A DNA stretch of 64,000 nt from Leptospiraceae bacterium (GTDB lineage Bacteria > Spirochaetota > Leptospiria > Leptospirales > Leptospiraceae). The stretch covers positions 466,501-530,500 of the forward strand of contig JACKPC010000003.1 in the NCBI GenBank assembly GCA_024233835.1. The letters run 5' to 3'. Below, in pieces: positions 34,518-43,290 of this stretch (position 1 is the stretch's first letter; every line of letters starts with the position of its first letter). A model generated the notes under the pieces. That model made no database searches, had not been told where the DNA came from, and saw only the letters and a list, made by a program, of their open reading frames with translations. A program made the position numbers and the translations under genes.

Positions 34518-35116
34518 TATTTTAATTTACTAATATAACAAATAATTCTTTGAATAGAAAAATTTAAGTCTTCTTCTGTTGTTCTAATTTCGAGTTCAGC
34601 CGACATAGGTGCTTCGTAAGGAGAATCGATACCGGTAAAACCTTTGATTTCTCCTTTTCTTGCTTTTTTATATAAACCTTTTGTATCTCTTTCTTCGCAA
34701 ACTACAAGGGGAGTATTCACAAAAACTTCTATAAATTCATTTTCCTGTACAAGCTGTCTGACTGTGTTTCTATCTTTAATAAAGGGAGAAATAAAAGCAG
34801 TCAAAACAATTAAGCCTGCATCCAACATGAGTTTGGCTACTTCACCAATACGGCGAATATTTTCTTCTCTATCATGATTGGAAAATCCGAGATCCTTGTT
34901 TAAACCAAGACGAATATTATCTCCATCAAGTAAATAAGTATGATGACCTGACATAAAAAGCTCATGTTCCAGAGCATTGGCCAGGGTAGATTTTCCGGAG
35001 CCGGAAAGACCGGTAAACCAGATTATACAGGGTTTTTGGTTTTTAATTTTTGCTCTCAAAGATTTGTTGAGAGAAGCTTCATGCCAAATTATATTTTTTT
35101 CTGTTGGTATATTCAT
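34517..35116 (-). CDS. cysC: Adenylylsulfate (APS) kinase
   Basis: 199 residues, the normal size of CysC. Walker A GLSGSGKSTLANALE, the DGDNIRLGLNKDLGFS APS-binding stretch and FISPFIKDRNTVRQL are all present, as is the lid region KGLYKKARKGEIKGFTGIDSPYE. It phosphorylates APS to PAPS, the sulfate donor of sulfotransferases. No cysD/cysN or PAPS reductase lies nearby, while two sulfotransferase genes are just upstream on the other strand, pointing to PAPS supply for sulfation rather than assimilation to cysteine. Confidence 0.95.
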   Translation of the reverse strand: MNIPTEKNIIWHEASLNKSLRAKIKNQKPCIIWFTGLSGSGKSTLANALEHELFMSGHHTYLLDGDNIRLGLNKDLGFSNHDREENIRRIGEVAKLMLDAGLIVLTAFISPFIKDRNTVRQLVQENEFIEVFVNTPLVVCEERDTKGLYKKARKGEIKGFTGIDSPYEAPMSAELEIRTTEEDLNFSIQRIICYISKLK

Positions 35117-35150
35117 TTTATAGGTGTATAAGGTTATTAATATATTTATT

Positions 35151-36029
35151 TTAAAGAGAATACTTATTTTTATTTATAAAAATTTCCATTTCCTGAATAA
35201 GTTTCTCATACTGTTCCATATTCATATTATGTGTTCCACCCGGAATTTTAACAAACTCCGAATGCGGTATTTTACGGTGGGCTTCGAGAGAACAATTATA
35301 GGGAACAAAATGATCTTTTTCTCCTGCCAGTAAAAGTGTGGGTTGTTCTAAAAAGAGTAAATCATTTAGAACAGAATGTTTATGAAATTCATCTAAAAGG
35401 TGGATCAAAAAATCAGCTTTCATTTGAGAAAGTCCATTTATAAAAGGCACCATATCATCTTTATTTAGTTTTGCTTTATCAATAAAAGGGGAAGCAAAAA
35501 GATACTTCCATGAGAATGGAGCTTGATTTATAATGGTCCAGGTTTTATTATAGATATCACTTAAATAAGGGGAACTTCTTTTTAAAAATTCCAGAGCATG
35601 TTTGAATAGATTTGTATGAAATAAACTATTTGCTACATTTCCGGTCAGACCGTTGATACTGATAATCAGTCGGGTTTTTTTCGGATTTTTTAATGCAAAT
35701 TCATACATGAGTTCTGTTCCAATACTATAGCCCACAAGGATTACATTTTGAATGTTTAGTTCATCAAATATACGTTGGGCATCCCAAACAAAAGAATTTA
35801 TACTACAGTAGTTGTAATTCTCCGGCATAGGATTATTTCCATGTCCTTTGTAATCCCAGGTGATAATTTTATAATTTTTGGAAAAATGTTGGATCAGGTA
35901 TTTTAGATTATCCTGTCTGCAGGTAAATCCATTAAAAAAAAACATAGGATAACCGTCTCCCTGAACATAATACGGGATTTTTAAACCATCCTGGGAGATG
36001 ATATAGTTTTCAGAAATGTTTGTATACAT
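35151..36029 (-). CDS. Alpha/beta hydrolase
   Basis: 292 residues with an alpha/beta-hydrolase fold: oxyanion-hole region MFFFNGFTCRQDNL, nucleophile elbow LVGYSIGTELMYE (Ser), acid in LLAGEKDHFVPY (Asp) and His in IPGGTHNMNMEQ. No signal peptide is seen. The substrate is not apparent; similarity is to general esterase/hydrolase proteins. Transcribed alone, with 90 bp to the divergent STAS gene. The 34-bp gap to cysC carries no clear terminator, so read-through into cysC-HIT is possible. Confidence 0.88.
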   Translation of the reverse strand: MYTNISENYIISQDGLKIPYYVQGDGYPMFFFNGFTCRQDNLKYLIQHFSKNYKIITWDYKGHGNNPMPENYNYCSINSFVWDAQRIFDELNIQNVILVGYSIGTELMYEFALKNPKKTRLIISINGLTGNVANSLFHTNLFKHALEFLKRSSPYLSDIYNKTWTIINQAPFSWKYLFASPFIDKAKLNKDDMVPFINGLSQMKADFLIHLLDEFHKHSVLNDLLFLEQPTLLLAGEKDHFVPYNCSLEAHRKIPHSEFVKIPGGTHNMNMEQYEKLIQEMEIFINKNKYSL

Positions 36030-36118
36030 ACAGAAGGATTTCCTTTCAATTTAAATAGATTTTTTTAGATTGAATTTCGGTAAAGAATATTTTACTATGT
36101 TGTTTAAGGGAGAGGATA

Positions 36119-36481
36119 ATGCAGCAAAAAACTGAAACATTCTTTCAAATAAAGAAATATGGCCGAACTGTGGTTGTTTCTATAACCGGGAAACTGGGAA
36201 TGTTAGAGGCTCCTGAAATTTCTGATGCAATTGAAAAGGAAATGGGTTCGAATGTTGATGAAATAATAATTGATTGTTCTTCCCTGTTTTTTATAGATTC
36301 TTCGGGGGTTGGTAAATTCATCAGTCTTGTTGGTCTAGCAAATAAGAAAAATATAGATTTTTTACTGGTTGGATTGTCTAATTCTCTTGAAACAGTATTT
36401 AAGTTAGCCAGGTTAAACAAAATTATAAAAATTTTAAATCGAGAAGAACAGTTTAAAAAGAGGGGGATTCCTCTAAAATAA
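36119..36481 (+). CDS. STAS-domain anti-sigma factor antagonist
   Basis: 120 residues, a single STAS domain of the SpoIIAA/RsbV type: VVVSITGKLGMLEAPEIS and the phosphorylation-site motif IDCSSLFFIDSSGVGKFI, with Ser61 the likely phosphoacceptor. In partner switching the unphosphorylated form binds an anti-sigma kinase and frees a sigma factor; SpoIIE-type phosphatases reset it. Three such phosphatases are encoded in this window (7375, 36904 and 58334), and an RsbW-like ATPase domain at 44442. It is monocistronic, followed by a probable terminator. Confidence 0.93.
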   Translation: MQQKTETFFQIKKYGRTVVVSITGKLGMLEAPEISDAIEKEMGSNVDEIIIDCSSLFFIDSSGVGKFISLVGLANKKNIDFLLVGLSNSLETVFKLARLNKIIKILNREEQFKKRGIPLK

Positions 36482-36489
36482 AGCTTGCA

Positions 36490-36524
36490 GGGCTGGTAAA
36501 AGTCTACTCAGCCCGGTTTGTTTT
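36490..36524 (+). terminator. Probable terminator after STAS gene
   Basis: GGGCTG (36490-36495) pairs with CAGCCC (36509-36514) across a 13-nt loop, followed by GGTTTGTTTT. It lies 9 bp after the STAS stop codon, in the gap before a convergent gene. The stem is short but G-C rich. Confidence 0.6.
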
Positions 36525-36528
36525 ATAT

Positions 36529-36810
36529 TTACGCCTGGTCTCCACCGTCTAATTTTGCCAGTAGTTCTCTAGCAATTTCACCAGCTTTATTGTTAAGGTT
36601 GTGGATGAGTTCATAAATACTTCCGATAGTTTTATCGTTGAAGTCTCTTGCCTGGTTAACAGGTCCTTCCAATTGTTCGATTTTTGCCAGCATATCCAGA
36701 GGCATATTGGCAATTTGTCTGTGAACTTGTTCTACGGAAGTTGCACCTTTATCTATAGCATCCTGTACTACCTGTTGTAATTCTTTTAAATTGATCACAT
36801 TCATCTCCAT
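36529..36810 (-). CDS. Small conserved helical protein of unknown function
   Basis: 93 residues, almost entirely predicted helix, without cysteine, signal peptide or membrane segment. It is recognised only as a small conserved-looking protein: VVQDAIDKGATSVEQVHRQIANMPLDML, then a second amphipathic helix and a charged end. A good AGGTT/CCTTAC-type region and an ATG near 36810 support the start; MNVINLKEL (two codons in) is an alternative. It lies between the STAS gene and the GAF-GAF-PP2C phosphatase, so it could be linked to their signalling, but nothing in the sequence shows this. Confidence 0.7.
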   Translation of the reverse strand: MEMNVINLKELQQVVQDAIDKGATSVEQVHRQIANMPLDMLAKIEQLEGPVNQARDFNDKTIGSIYELIHNLNNKAGEIARELLAKLDGGDQA

Positions 36811-36903
36811 GTAAGGTTTATTCTTGTAGTTCTTACTATGCAGATTTCGAGTCTGAAACGTCTATACAAAAAATTTTATTTTTTTATAAGTACTTACAAA
36901 ATT

Positions 36904-38664
36904 TTAATGTAGACGGATCAATATAAATGTGAAATCGTCTTCGAGTTCTCTGTTTCCCCTGAAAGCATCAGTAGCTTTTTTTATAATGGTTTTGATACGG
37001 GGCAGGGGGTCTTTTGCATGATTTCTAATTAATTTACTTAGTCTTTCTTCCCCAAAAAACTCTTTATCCTGGTTTCTGGTTTCTGTAATTCCATCCGTGT
37101 ATAAAAATAATAGGTCTCCATCTTCATAGGAAATTTCTAATTCATCAATTTCAAAATTTTGAAGTCGGGTACCCAGGGGAAGTCCTTTACTTTTTAAAAT
37201 GAATAGTTGATCGCTTGAGGTCCTATAAAGAAATTGACGGTGGTGTCCGGCGCTTGCAATAGTCAGAGTCTTAGTACGGGTATTAATTTTTGCCAGCATA
37301 ACTTCAACATACATCATGCTATAGAATTTTTCCTGAATGATCGTATTGGAATTCATCAAAGCTCGGGAGGGAGAAGAAAACCTGGCTACTTCGTCTGAAA
37401 TTATATTTTTAGAAAACTCCATGAAAAGAGCAGCTGAAATACCCTTTCCGGAAACATCAGCTATTATAAAGGAAAACTCAAACTCGCTATGGTATATCAA
37501 ATCATAGAAATCACCTCCCACTTCTTTAGATGGTAGGTAGGTTTTTATAATTTCTAAACCGCCAAGAAGTTCCGGTATCTTAGGAAGAGAGTATTTCTGT
37601 ATTTTTCCGGCAATTTCCAGATCTCGCTTGAAGGAGTCCAGTTTTTGCTTTCTCTCCCTCGAACGAAGAGAGTTATAGGTTTCCCGAAAGTAGTGGAGAA
37701 TTAAAATCAAAATGTCCAGATCATTTTTAGAGAAAGGTTTACCATCTTTTCTATTGCTGATAGAGAGAACCCCTTCAATATCAAATTCATTTTTTATAGG
37801 AATGGAAATAAATGAATCATTCCTATAAATGTTTCTCCTTGGAAATATAAGATTGTCGGGTAGTTTATTTTCTGAGAAAATTGGCTGACCAGTTTTTAGA
37901 ACACGGGAAATTACTCCTCTGGAAATATCAATCAGCCGTTTTTTTCCTTTAAGCTGAAAGCCAATTGATTTTGCCAAAAACCAGTGACCGGTCTTTTGAC
38001 TTTTTAATACAAGGGAGATTCTTTCGCATTTCATAGCATGAATGATAAGACGAAAAGTGGTATGAATGAACGTACCCAATTCTGTTATTGTAGACAGGGT
38101 TTGTACAATGTATAAGAGATTTCGTATGTCATCTAATCGAGCCTGTAGATCTTCTATCAACAGACGGTTTCGAATAGCAATGGCTGCTATCTCGGATAGA
38201 TTTAAAAAAGTATTTAAATCTTCATCATCAAATTGTTCTCTATCGAGAGTATTTACAGCTTCCAAAACTCCTTGAATTTCACCCTGGGCAATCATAGGTA
38301 CGCAGACCAGATTTTTCGTTACAAAACCTATGGATTCATCAATGACACGATAAATCCTGGGATCATTGTTTGCATCATTTACAATAATGGGTTTAAGGGT
38401 TTCCAGAACAGTACCCGCTATGCCTTTACCTTTTGGAACTCGAAGATTTTGCAAGGATTCGCTTTTTAGGCCACGGGAATGACAAAAAACCAGATCACTT
38501 CTTTCTCGATCATATAGTAAAAGAGAAGCTCCTTCCACATTAAGTAGATCCCTGGCGGTATCCATGATTGTATCCAGAAGAGAATCGAGGCTTTCTGTAG
38601 AATTGATACGGGAAGTCAGTTTAAAAATTTTATCCGGATCAAGCTTCTGTTTTGAGTTAGCCAT
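36904..38664 (-). CDS. GAF-GAF-PP2C (RsbU/SpoIIE-type) phosphatase
   Basis: 586 residues: two GAF domains (about 20-165 and 190-330, FNLSEIAAIAIRNRLLIEDL linking them), a helical connector with EIAGKIQKYSLPKIPE, and a PP2C phosphatase domain (about 370-586) with VGGDFYDLIYH, IADVSGKGISAALFM and FLYTDGITETRNQD metal sites. It would dephosphorylate a STAS protein in response to ligands or redox cues bound by the GAF domains. No membrane helices. It is near the STAS gene (36119-36481), its most obvious candidate partner, though on the opposite strand. Confidence 0.94.
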   Translation of the reverse strand: MANSKQKLDPDKIFKLTSRINSTESLDSLLDTIMDTARDLLNVEGASLLLYDRERSDLVFCHSRGLKSESLQNLRVPKGKGIAGTVLETLKPIIVNDANNDPRIYRVIDESIGFVTKNLVCVPMIAQGEIQGVLEAVNTLDREQFDDEDLNTFLNLSEIAAIAIRNRLLIEDLQARLDDIRNLLYIVQTLSTITELGTFIHTTFRLIIHAMKCERISLVLKSQKTGHWFLAKSIGFQLKGKKRLIDISRGVISRVLKTGQPIFSENKLPDNLIFPRRNIYRNDSFISIPIKNEFDIEGVLSISNRKDGKPFSKNDLDILILILHYFRETYNSLRSRERKQKLDSFKRDLEIAGKIQKYSLPKIPELLGGLEIIKTYLPSKEVGGDFYDLIYHSEFEFSFIIADVSGKGISAALFMEFSKNIISDEVARFSSPSRALMNSNTIIQEKFYSMMYVEVMLAKINTRTKTLTIASAGHHRQFLYRTSSDQLFILKSKGLPLGTRLQNFEIDELEISYEDGDLLFLYTDGITETRNQDKEFFGEERLSKLIRNHAKDPLPRIKTIIKKATDAFRGNRELEDDFTFILIRLH

Positions 38665-38751
38665 AAAGTTCTTTAAGTTTTAGTTAAATCGGTTATAATG
38701 CAAATCATTTTTTACATGAACTATTTTTTGGTAATCTCCCATTTCAGAGGA

Positions 38752-39810
38752 TTAAAGTTTATTTCTTAAGCGCATAGAGTCGTCATAGTCCATCATTTCT
38801 ACCAGGATAGATTTATTGGATTGCATAATTACACGAGTTCCGGGACCGGTTAGAACATTAAAATATTCCTTGAGATAAAAATCAAATATATCACTGGGGT
38901 CGCTGTCTACCATTTCCATGTTTGCGTTTCCTATCATATTCATAACTAACTGTCCAAATTTCACGTCTCCATTAAAAAGGAAGAGATAGTTCTTGGCATT
39001 AGAGGAAGGCATACTGGGAAAGTTCATAGTTTTGACCCGTTCAAACTTGAGAACTATTCCGTTATTTTTCACTTTTAAACTTTCCAATTTTCCATACATG
39101 CTGGGAGGAGGAAAAAGGGAAAAGGGATTTACAATAATTGTATTACCGTTTACCACTAAACCCCTTCCGGGTGGCAGAGGTTTCAAGAGTTTTTCCATGT
39201 CCAGACCGACAAGGCCGAGGAGTTGTTTGGTGTAAGGGTTGTAAAGTGCATCCATTCTCTCCGCTTTGATACGGATGCTCATGTCGGATTTATTTAATTC
39301 CATAATTCCATACATGGTAAATTTGAGCCAGAACATGAAATTTACCTCCCCGGAAAGTTTGACCCGACTGGCTTCTGAGCCGGGTAGAGGTTCTAAAAGT
39401 TCCAGACTTTCTAATTTTAGAGGAGAATTTGGATAATTGAAGATAATATCCTTAAAAATGTGTTTCATTATACTGGAGTGCAGGAAAGCCTCTCCAGCGA
39501 AAATTTCAATATGAAAGGAATTCAGATCATCAAAGTTTACAATTCTTGCAGGTTCTTTGGGTCTTAGTTCTGCTTCGAGACTGTGAATGTTCAGGTATAT
39601 CTTGGGAGTAAAACGAAAGTTTACGTTTTTAAGACTCATAGATACATTTTTGCCGGTACTCAGGCTTACTACCTTCGCCGGTTCCAGTTCGTACAGGGGG
39701 AGTTTTTCCATTTGTGAAAGTCGCATATTATCTATGTAGAAATGAATTCCGTAAATAACCGAGACTGTAGATAAAATAATTATGATGAGTCCGAGGGCTA
39801 GCTTTCTCAT
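38752..39810 (-). CDS. Membrane-anchored envelope protein of unknown function
   Basis: About 352 residues from the ATG at 39810, chosen because GGAG lies 6 nt before it and the protein then starts MRKLALGLIIIILSTVSVIYG, an N-terminal signal anchor. An ATG at 39861 would add 17 polar residues. The rest is a beta-rich extracytoplasmic domain with repeated patterns on amphipathic strands (LESLELLEPLPGSEASRVKLSGEV), reminiscent of DUF2993/LmeA-like or AsmA-like lipid-binding proteins, but no firm family match can be claimed. It is separated from its neighbours by short gaps and looks monocistronic. Confidence 0.75.
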   Translation of the reverse strand: MRKLALGLIIIILSTVSVIYGIHFYIDNMRLSQMEKLPLYELEPAKVVSLSTGKNVSMSLKNVNFRFTPKIYLNIHSLEAELRPKEPARIVNFDDLNSFHIEIFAGEAFLHSSIMKHIFKDIIFNYPNSPLKLESLELLEPLPGSEASRVKLSGEVNFMFWLKFTMYGIMELNKSDMSIRIKAERMDALYNPYTKQLLGLVGLDMEKLLKPLPPGRGLVVNGNTIIVNPFSLFPPPSMYGKLESLKVKNNGIVLKFERVKTMNFPSMPSSNAKNYLFLFNGDVKFGQLVMNMIGNANMEMVDSDPSDIFDFYLKEYFNVLTGPGTRVIMQSNKSILVEMMDYDDSMRLRNKL

Positions 39811-39872
39811 GATTTTCTCCGTACCAAACTTAATTACAGCCTTACCTTTGATATGCGTCAAGACTTAATTTT

Positions 39873-40817
39873 TCAAAATCCTGCTCTCCAATAGGCAATT
39901 CCGGCTAAATCTAATTCTTTTTGAATTTCCAGGGTTTTTGATTTAAAGAAATTATCAGGATGGAAAATTAAATTTTCTTTATCCTGATAAAAAAGAAGAC
40001 CGGATGAATGTCTTTTAAAAGGATATTTTTTTAAAAGTTTAGCAGACTGTTTTTGGCTGAGAATGCTGCGTTTATAACCTTTATACGAATAGGAATACAG
40101 CGGACTTCCTAACCAGATTTTTTTAGATGATAAGTACCGGAGGCTATAACTGAGATTTTTACGAATCCAGCTTAAAGAACTCACAGGTCCCTTTTTTCTT
40201 GTAAATGGTCCGTAGTAGTCATATAGCATTAAAATGATCCCGGAAGTATAGGGAGATAACTTTTGAATATCGTGGAAACCATTTTTTTTGGAGGGAAAAT
40301 CAAGGGGTGGATAGATTGCCAGGTTTAAGTTCAGTTGATTTTTTAAAAATTCGGGATATAAGTATTTAAGAAAATCCTTATAATCTGTACTATATCCGGA
40401 AGGAAGATGTTCGAAGTCAAGATGAATTCCGGAAAAAGAGTTTTGTATTAAGAAAGTAATTATATTTTGCTTAAATAAGAGCCAGGAATTTTTATTTTTC
40501 AAAAAAGCCTTTCCTTCTCGGGATGAGGCAAAAATAATCATAGGATATATTTTAGAACCTGCTTTTATTTTAGAATCTAATTTTTTTTTAATCATAGATA
40601 CATACGAAATAGGTATGAATATTGAACCATTAGCTTTTAGTTTAAGACCTGTTATGCAATAAATACTATAAGGTTTTAAGTTATACTGAAGGTCTGATAG
40701 TTTAAGCTTATCTAATGTATTAAAAACCACATAGATCCAGTTTTTGGCTTCTTTTGCGTATAAAGCCGGGTGAAGAGCAAGAAAAATTATAATGAAGATT
40801 CGCTTAATTTTTTCCAT
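39873..40817 (-). CDS. Exported GH18-like glycosidase
   Basis: 314 residues with a signal peptide (IFIIIFLALHPALYA). The TIM-barrel motif reads FSGIHLDFEHLPSG; the expected DxxDxDxE is partly changed (Ser, His, Asp134), but Glu136, the catalytic acid of GH18, is retained. IILMLYDYYGPF and a late substrate-binding strand IAYWRAGF fit chitinase/spore-lysin-like GH18 proteins. Activity on peptidoglycan or another N-acetylglucosamine polymer in the periplasm is likely but unproven. The start overlaps the GDPD gene by 31 bp, so the two are co-expressed. Confidence 0.7.
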   Translation of the reverse strand: MEKIKRIFIIIFLALHPALYAKEAKNWIYVVFNTLDKLKLSDLQYNLKPYSIYCITGLKLKANGSIFIPISYVSMIKKKLDSKIKAGSKIYPMIIFASSREGKAFLKNKNSWLLFKQNIITFLIQNSFSGIHLDFEHLPSGYSTDYKDFLKYLYPEFLKNQLNLNLAIYPPLDFPSKKNGFHDIQKLSPYTSGIILMLYDYYGPFTRKKGPVSSLSWIRKNLSYSLRYLSSKKIWLGSPLYSYSYKGYKRSILSQKQSAKLLKKYPFKRHSSGLLFYQDKENLIFHPDNFFKSKTLEIQKELDLAGIAYWRAGF

Positions 40818-41749
40818 ACCCTGTATAACCTATCCGGATAGTCTGATATAATACCATCAACTCCGTATGACATAATTTCTTCAATATGTTCTTCACTATT
40901 GATTGTCCAGGGAATAAGCTTTAAACCTTTCTCATGACAGGCTTTTACAAAGTCCGGGTTTACATAGGCATAGAAAGGAGATATGTAATCTACTTTTAAA
41001 GTAATAGATTTTTCAATTACTTCCTTTTGCAAACCTTTTATCCATCCGAGTTTAGAACGAAAAAACTGAAAGTAGGTCATGGAAAAAAGAGCAGAAGTTT
41101 TTACAGAAGGATATTTTTCTTTGATATATGTTAGAACGATATGTTCAAAGGATTGAATAGTAATTCTATCTTTTAAGGAATATTTTTCAGCAAGAGTGAT
41201 GATTTTATCTGCATGAAAATATAGATCTTTGTCTGTCATATCATGAGGATTTGCTTTTATTTCTATATTTAGATATACTTTTTTAGCTTCCGGATTTTTT
41301 CTTTCATAGCTTGTTATAAAAGAAAAAACTTCTTCTAAATCAGGTGGATGAGTTTTGGGGATGGTTTTTTGCTCAGGGAATTTTGGATTCTTTACACTGC
41401 CACAATCTAGATTTTTGAATTCCTGTAAACTGATATGATTAACAGGTTTGGGTTCCAGTTTTTTGCCTTCCTGTGTTCTACAAAGATTGGAGTTTAAAAA
41501 AATATCATGGTAAACAAGAATTTCTTTATCTGAACTTAAGATTGTATCAAGTTCAATAACATTCATATTTAACTCAAGAGCTTTTTGGAAAGCGGGGATT
41601 GTATTTTCCGGTAAAAGACCTCGTGCTCCCCGGTGTCCCTGTAGTTCAAAGTTTTGACCGGGTTTTATGGGTTTAATGGATTCTGTTTTCTTACAGAATA
41701 AGATAAAAAGGAGACTAAAAATAAGAAGACGATAGATTATATAATTCAT
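40787..41749 (-). CDS. Glycerophosphodiester phosphodiesterase lipoprotein
   Basis: About 320 residues from the ATG at 41749 (a TTG at 41761 would extend it by four residues). N-terminal hydrophobic segment ending LFILFCKK gives a lipobox-like Cys, so it is probably lipid-anchored. The GDPD TIM barrel has GHRGARGLLPENTIPAF (His and Arg catalytic site), VIELDTILS metal residues and HDIFLN. It hydrolyses glycerophosphodiesters such as glycerophosphoethanolamine to glycerol-3-phosphate plus alcohol. The 31-bp overlap with the GH18-like gene indicates an operon for recycling envelope material. It could also supply ethanolamine to the pathway at 14515-23718. Confidence 0.88.
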   Translation of the reverse strand: MNYIIYRLLIFSLLFILFCKKTESIKPIKPGQNFELQGHRGARGLLPENTIPAFQKALELNMNVIELDTILSSDKEILVYHDIFLNSNLCRTQEGKKLEPKPVNHISLQEFKNLDCGSVKNPKFPEQKTIPKTHPPDLEEVFSFITSYERKNPEAKKVYLNIEIKANPHDMTDKDLYFHADKIITLAEKYSLKDRITIQSFEHIVLTYIKEKYPSVKTSALFSMTYFQFFRSKLGWIKGLQKEVIEKSITLKVDYISPFYAYVNPDFVKACHEKGLKLIPWTINSEEHIEEIMSYGVDGIISDYPDRLYRVWKKLSESSL

Positions 41750-41850
41750 ACAAACAAGCAATTTTTTTTAGGCCAGGAATTCATCTCTTTTTTCAGAAGA
41801 GAATTTTCCTCTTGACTGGGAAAATAAATCTACTACCAATATCATAAGGG

Positions 41851-42567
41851 ATGAAACAAAGAGTTCAGGGATTAATTGAGCACGTATACTTTAATTTTTT
41901 TGAAAAAGAATTTTTAAAGAGACATCAAAATGGGGTTAGAATACCGGTAACTATCAATGTGCTGGGAGATGAATATTTTCTCGAGTCGAGCCTGATTACA
42001 GAGAAATATTTATATTTGAAGGTTTATGAAGAGGATTTTGATTATTTACCGGAAGAAGATTCAAATATACTTATATTTCTCTCCTTAAACCTTTATAGTC
42101 GCGGAAAAGCAGAGATGGTTACGAGTTTGTTTGCAAAGGAGTCGCTCAATTCCGGAAGAATCGGTCTCTGGCTTAAAATTCTCGAAACCAGTGAGGAAGA
42201 TAAGGCATCTATCCGTGAGTTTCTAATTCGATATCACTCACCCCGTTATAGTGTTCGCTTCTCTGTTTTACTTTCTCATAGGACAATCGAAAAAAAGCAC
42301 ATAACATCTGCAATAAATCTTTCACAAAATGGAATATTTTTAGAGACAGAACTTTTGGATTTAAAAGTGGGTGATAGGTGTAGGCTTTTATTATATCCGC
42401 AGGCAAAAAGGATTCCTATAGACGCGGAAGTAAGCTGGATAAATAATGGTAATTTATATGATAAGCCAAATGGTTATGGTTTTAAGTTTCTTCATGATTC
42501 TCGTTCTTCTTATGCGCTTCGAAAGCTTCTCTATACTTTAAAGAATGTTTCTGCCCAGGTCAGATAA
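41851..42567 (+). CDS. PilZ-domain protein (c-di-GMP receptor candidate)
   Basis: 238 residues. The C-terminal half has the PilZ signature: SPRYSVRFSV (arginine-containing RxxxR region) and NLSQNGIFLET (the D/NxSxxG motif with Asn in the first place), followed by DAEVSWINNG. The N-terminal half (1-125) is a beta-rich YcgR-like domain with no clear family. It would bind cyclic di-GMP and act on an unknown partner. It ends immediately before the next gene, a membrane protein, which may be that partner. Confidence 0.82.
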   Translation: MKQRVQGLIEHVYFNFFEKEFLKRHQNGVRIPVTINVLGDEYFLESSLITEKYLYLKVYEEDFDYLPEEDSNILIFLSLNLYSRGKAEMVTSLFAKESLNSGRIGLWLKILETSEEDKASIREFLIRYHSPRYSVRFSVLLSHRTIEKKHITSAINLSQNGIFLETELLDLKVGDRCRLLLYPQAKRIPIDAEVSWINNGNLYDKPNGYGFKFLHDSRSSYALRKLLYTLKNVSAQVR

Positions 42568-43290
42568 ATGAAGACATTCTGGCTCAACTCTCGCCACATA
42601 GTTTATGGAATTATATCCGGAGCTTTTTTTTGGATTCTGGTTTTTATGATTCTTTTTAAGTCTCCTGAAATACCAGGTAGTTCAAAGCATTCTTATTTAA
42701 GTATTTCGTATTTTTCACTTGAATTTGCTTCAGATAAAGAAGATATACGCAATTTGCTGGGAGGGCCGGAAGAGCAAAGTTTTTATAAGAAAAAGAAATC
42801 TTTTCAAACCATTCTTTCTCTTGTATATTATTTAATACCGGTGTATATACTGTATTTTGCCAGTATCTTTCACTTAGGGTATACAGAAGTAAAATTGCGT
42901 TTCTTTTGGAAAGTTTTATTTTATTTCCTGTTATTTTTTTCTGCTTTTTTTATTATTATAAAAAATCTCAAATTAAACTCGGTTTTAGAAGCCAAGTCTG
43001 TTATATTATTGGAAGAAAGTTTGTTGAATACAAAAGAGATAAGCCTTGTAAGCTGGTTATTTATTTATGCAGCTTCGGGTGTAACGGGACTTGTTCTCTG
43101 GCTTTGCAATTCCAGCTATTTATTTAAAATTTCAGGTCTTATTTTTTTTACAGCATTTACCCTTTCTTTACTCGGATTTTACAAGCTCCACTTATTGGAA
43201 ATTTCTTATTTCCTGCTTCTCATTGGATTTTTTATGGTATTTGTTGATATGATACATAGAGCTTACCTGGCGGTCGGGAAATGGATGTAA
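42568..43290 (+). CDS. Polytopic membrane protein of unknown function
   Basis: 240 residues with about six hydrophobic helices (for example FFWILVFMILF, IPVYILYFASIFHLG, VLFYFLLFFSAFFIIIK, WLFIYAASGVTGLVLWL, LIFFTAFTLSLLGF, FLLLIGFFMVFVDM). No recognised motif. It abuts the PilZ gene without a gap, so the pair is probably co-expressed and may form a c-di-GMP-linked complex. Its last 28 bp overlap the convergent CapA-like gene. Confidence 0.7.
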   Translation: MKTFWLNSRHIVYGIISGAFFWILVFMILFKSPEIPGSSKHSYLSISYFSLEFASDKEDIRNLLGGPEEQSFYKKKKSFQTILSLVYYLIPVYILYFASIFHLGYTEVKLRFFWKVLFYFLLFFSAFFIIIKNLKLNSVLEAKSVILLEESLLNTKEISLVSWLFIYAASGVTGLVLWLCNSSYLFKISGLIFFTAFTLSLLGFYKLHLLEISYFLLLIGFFMVFVDMIHRAYLAVGKWM

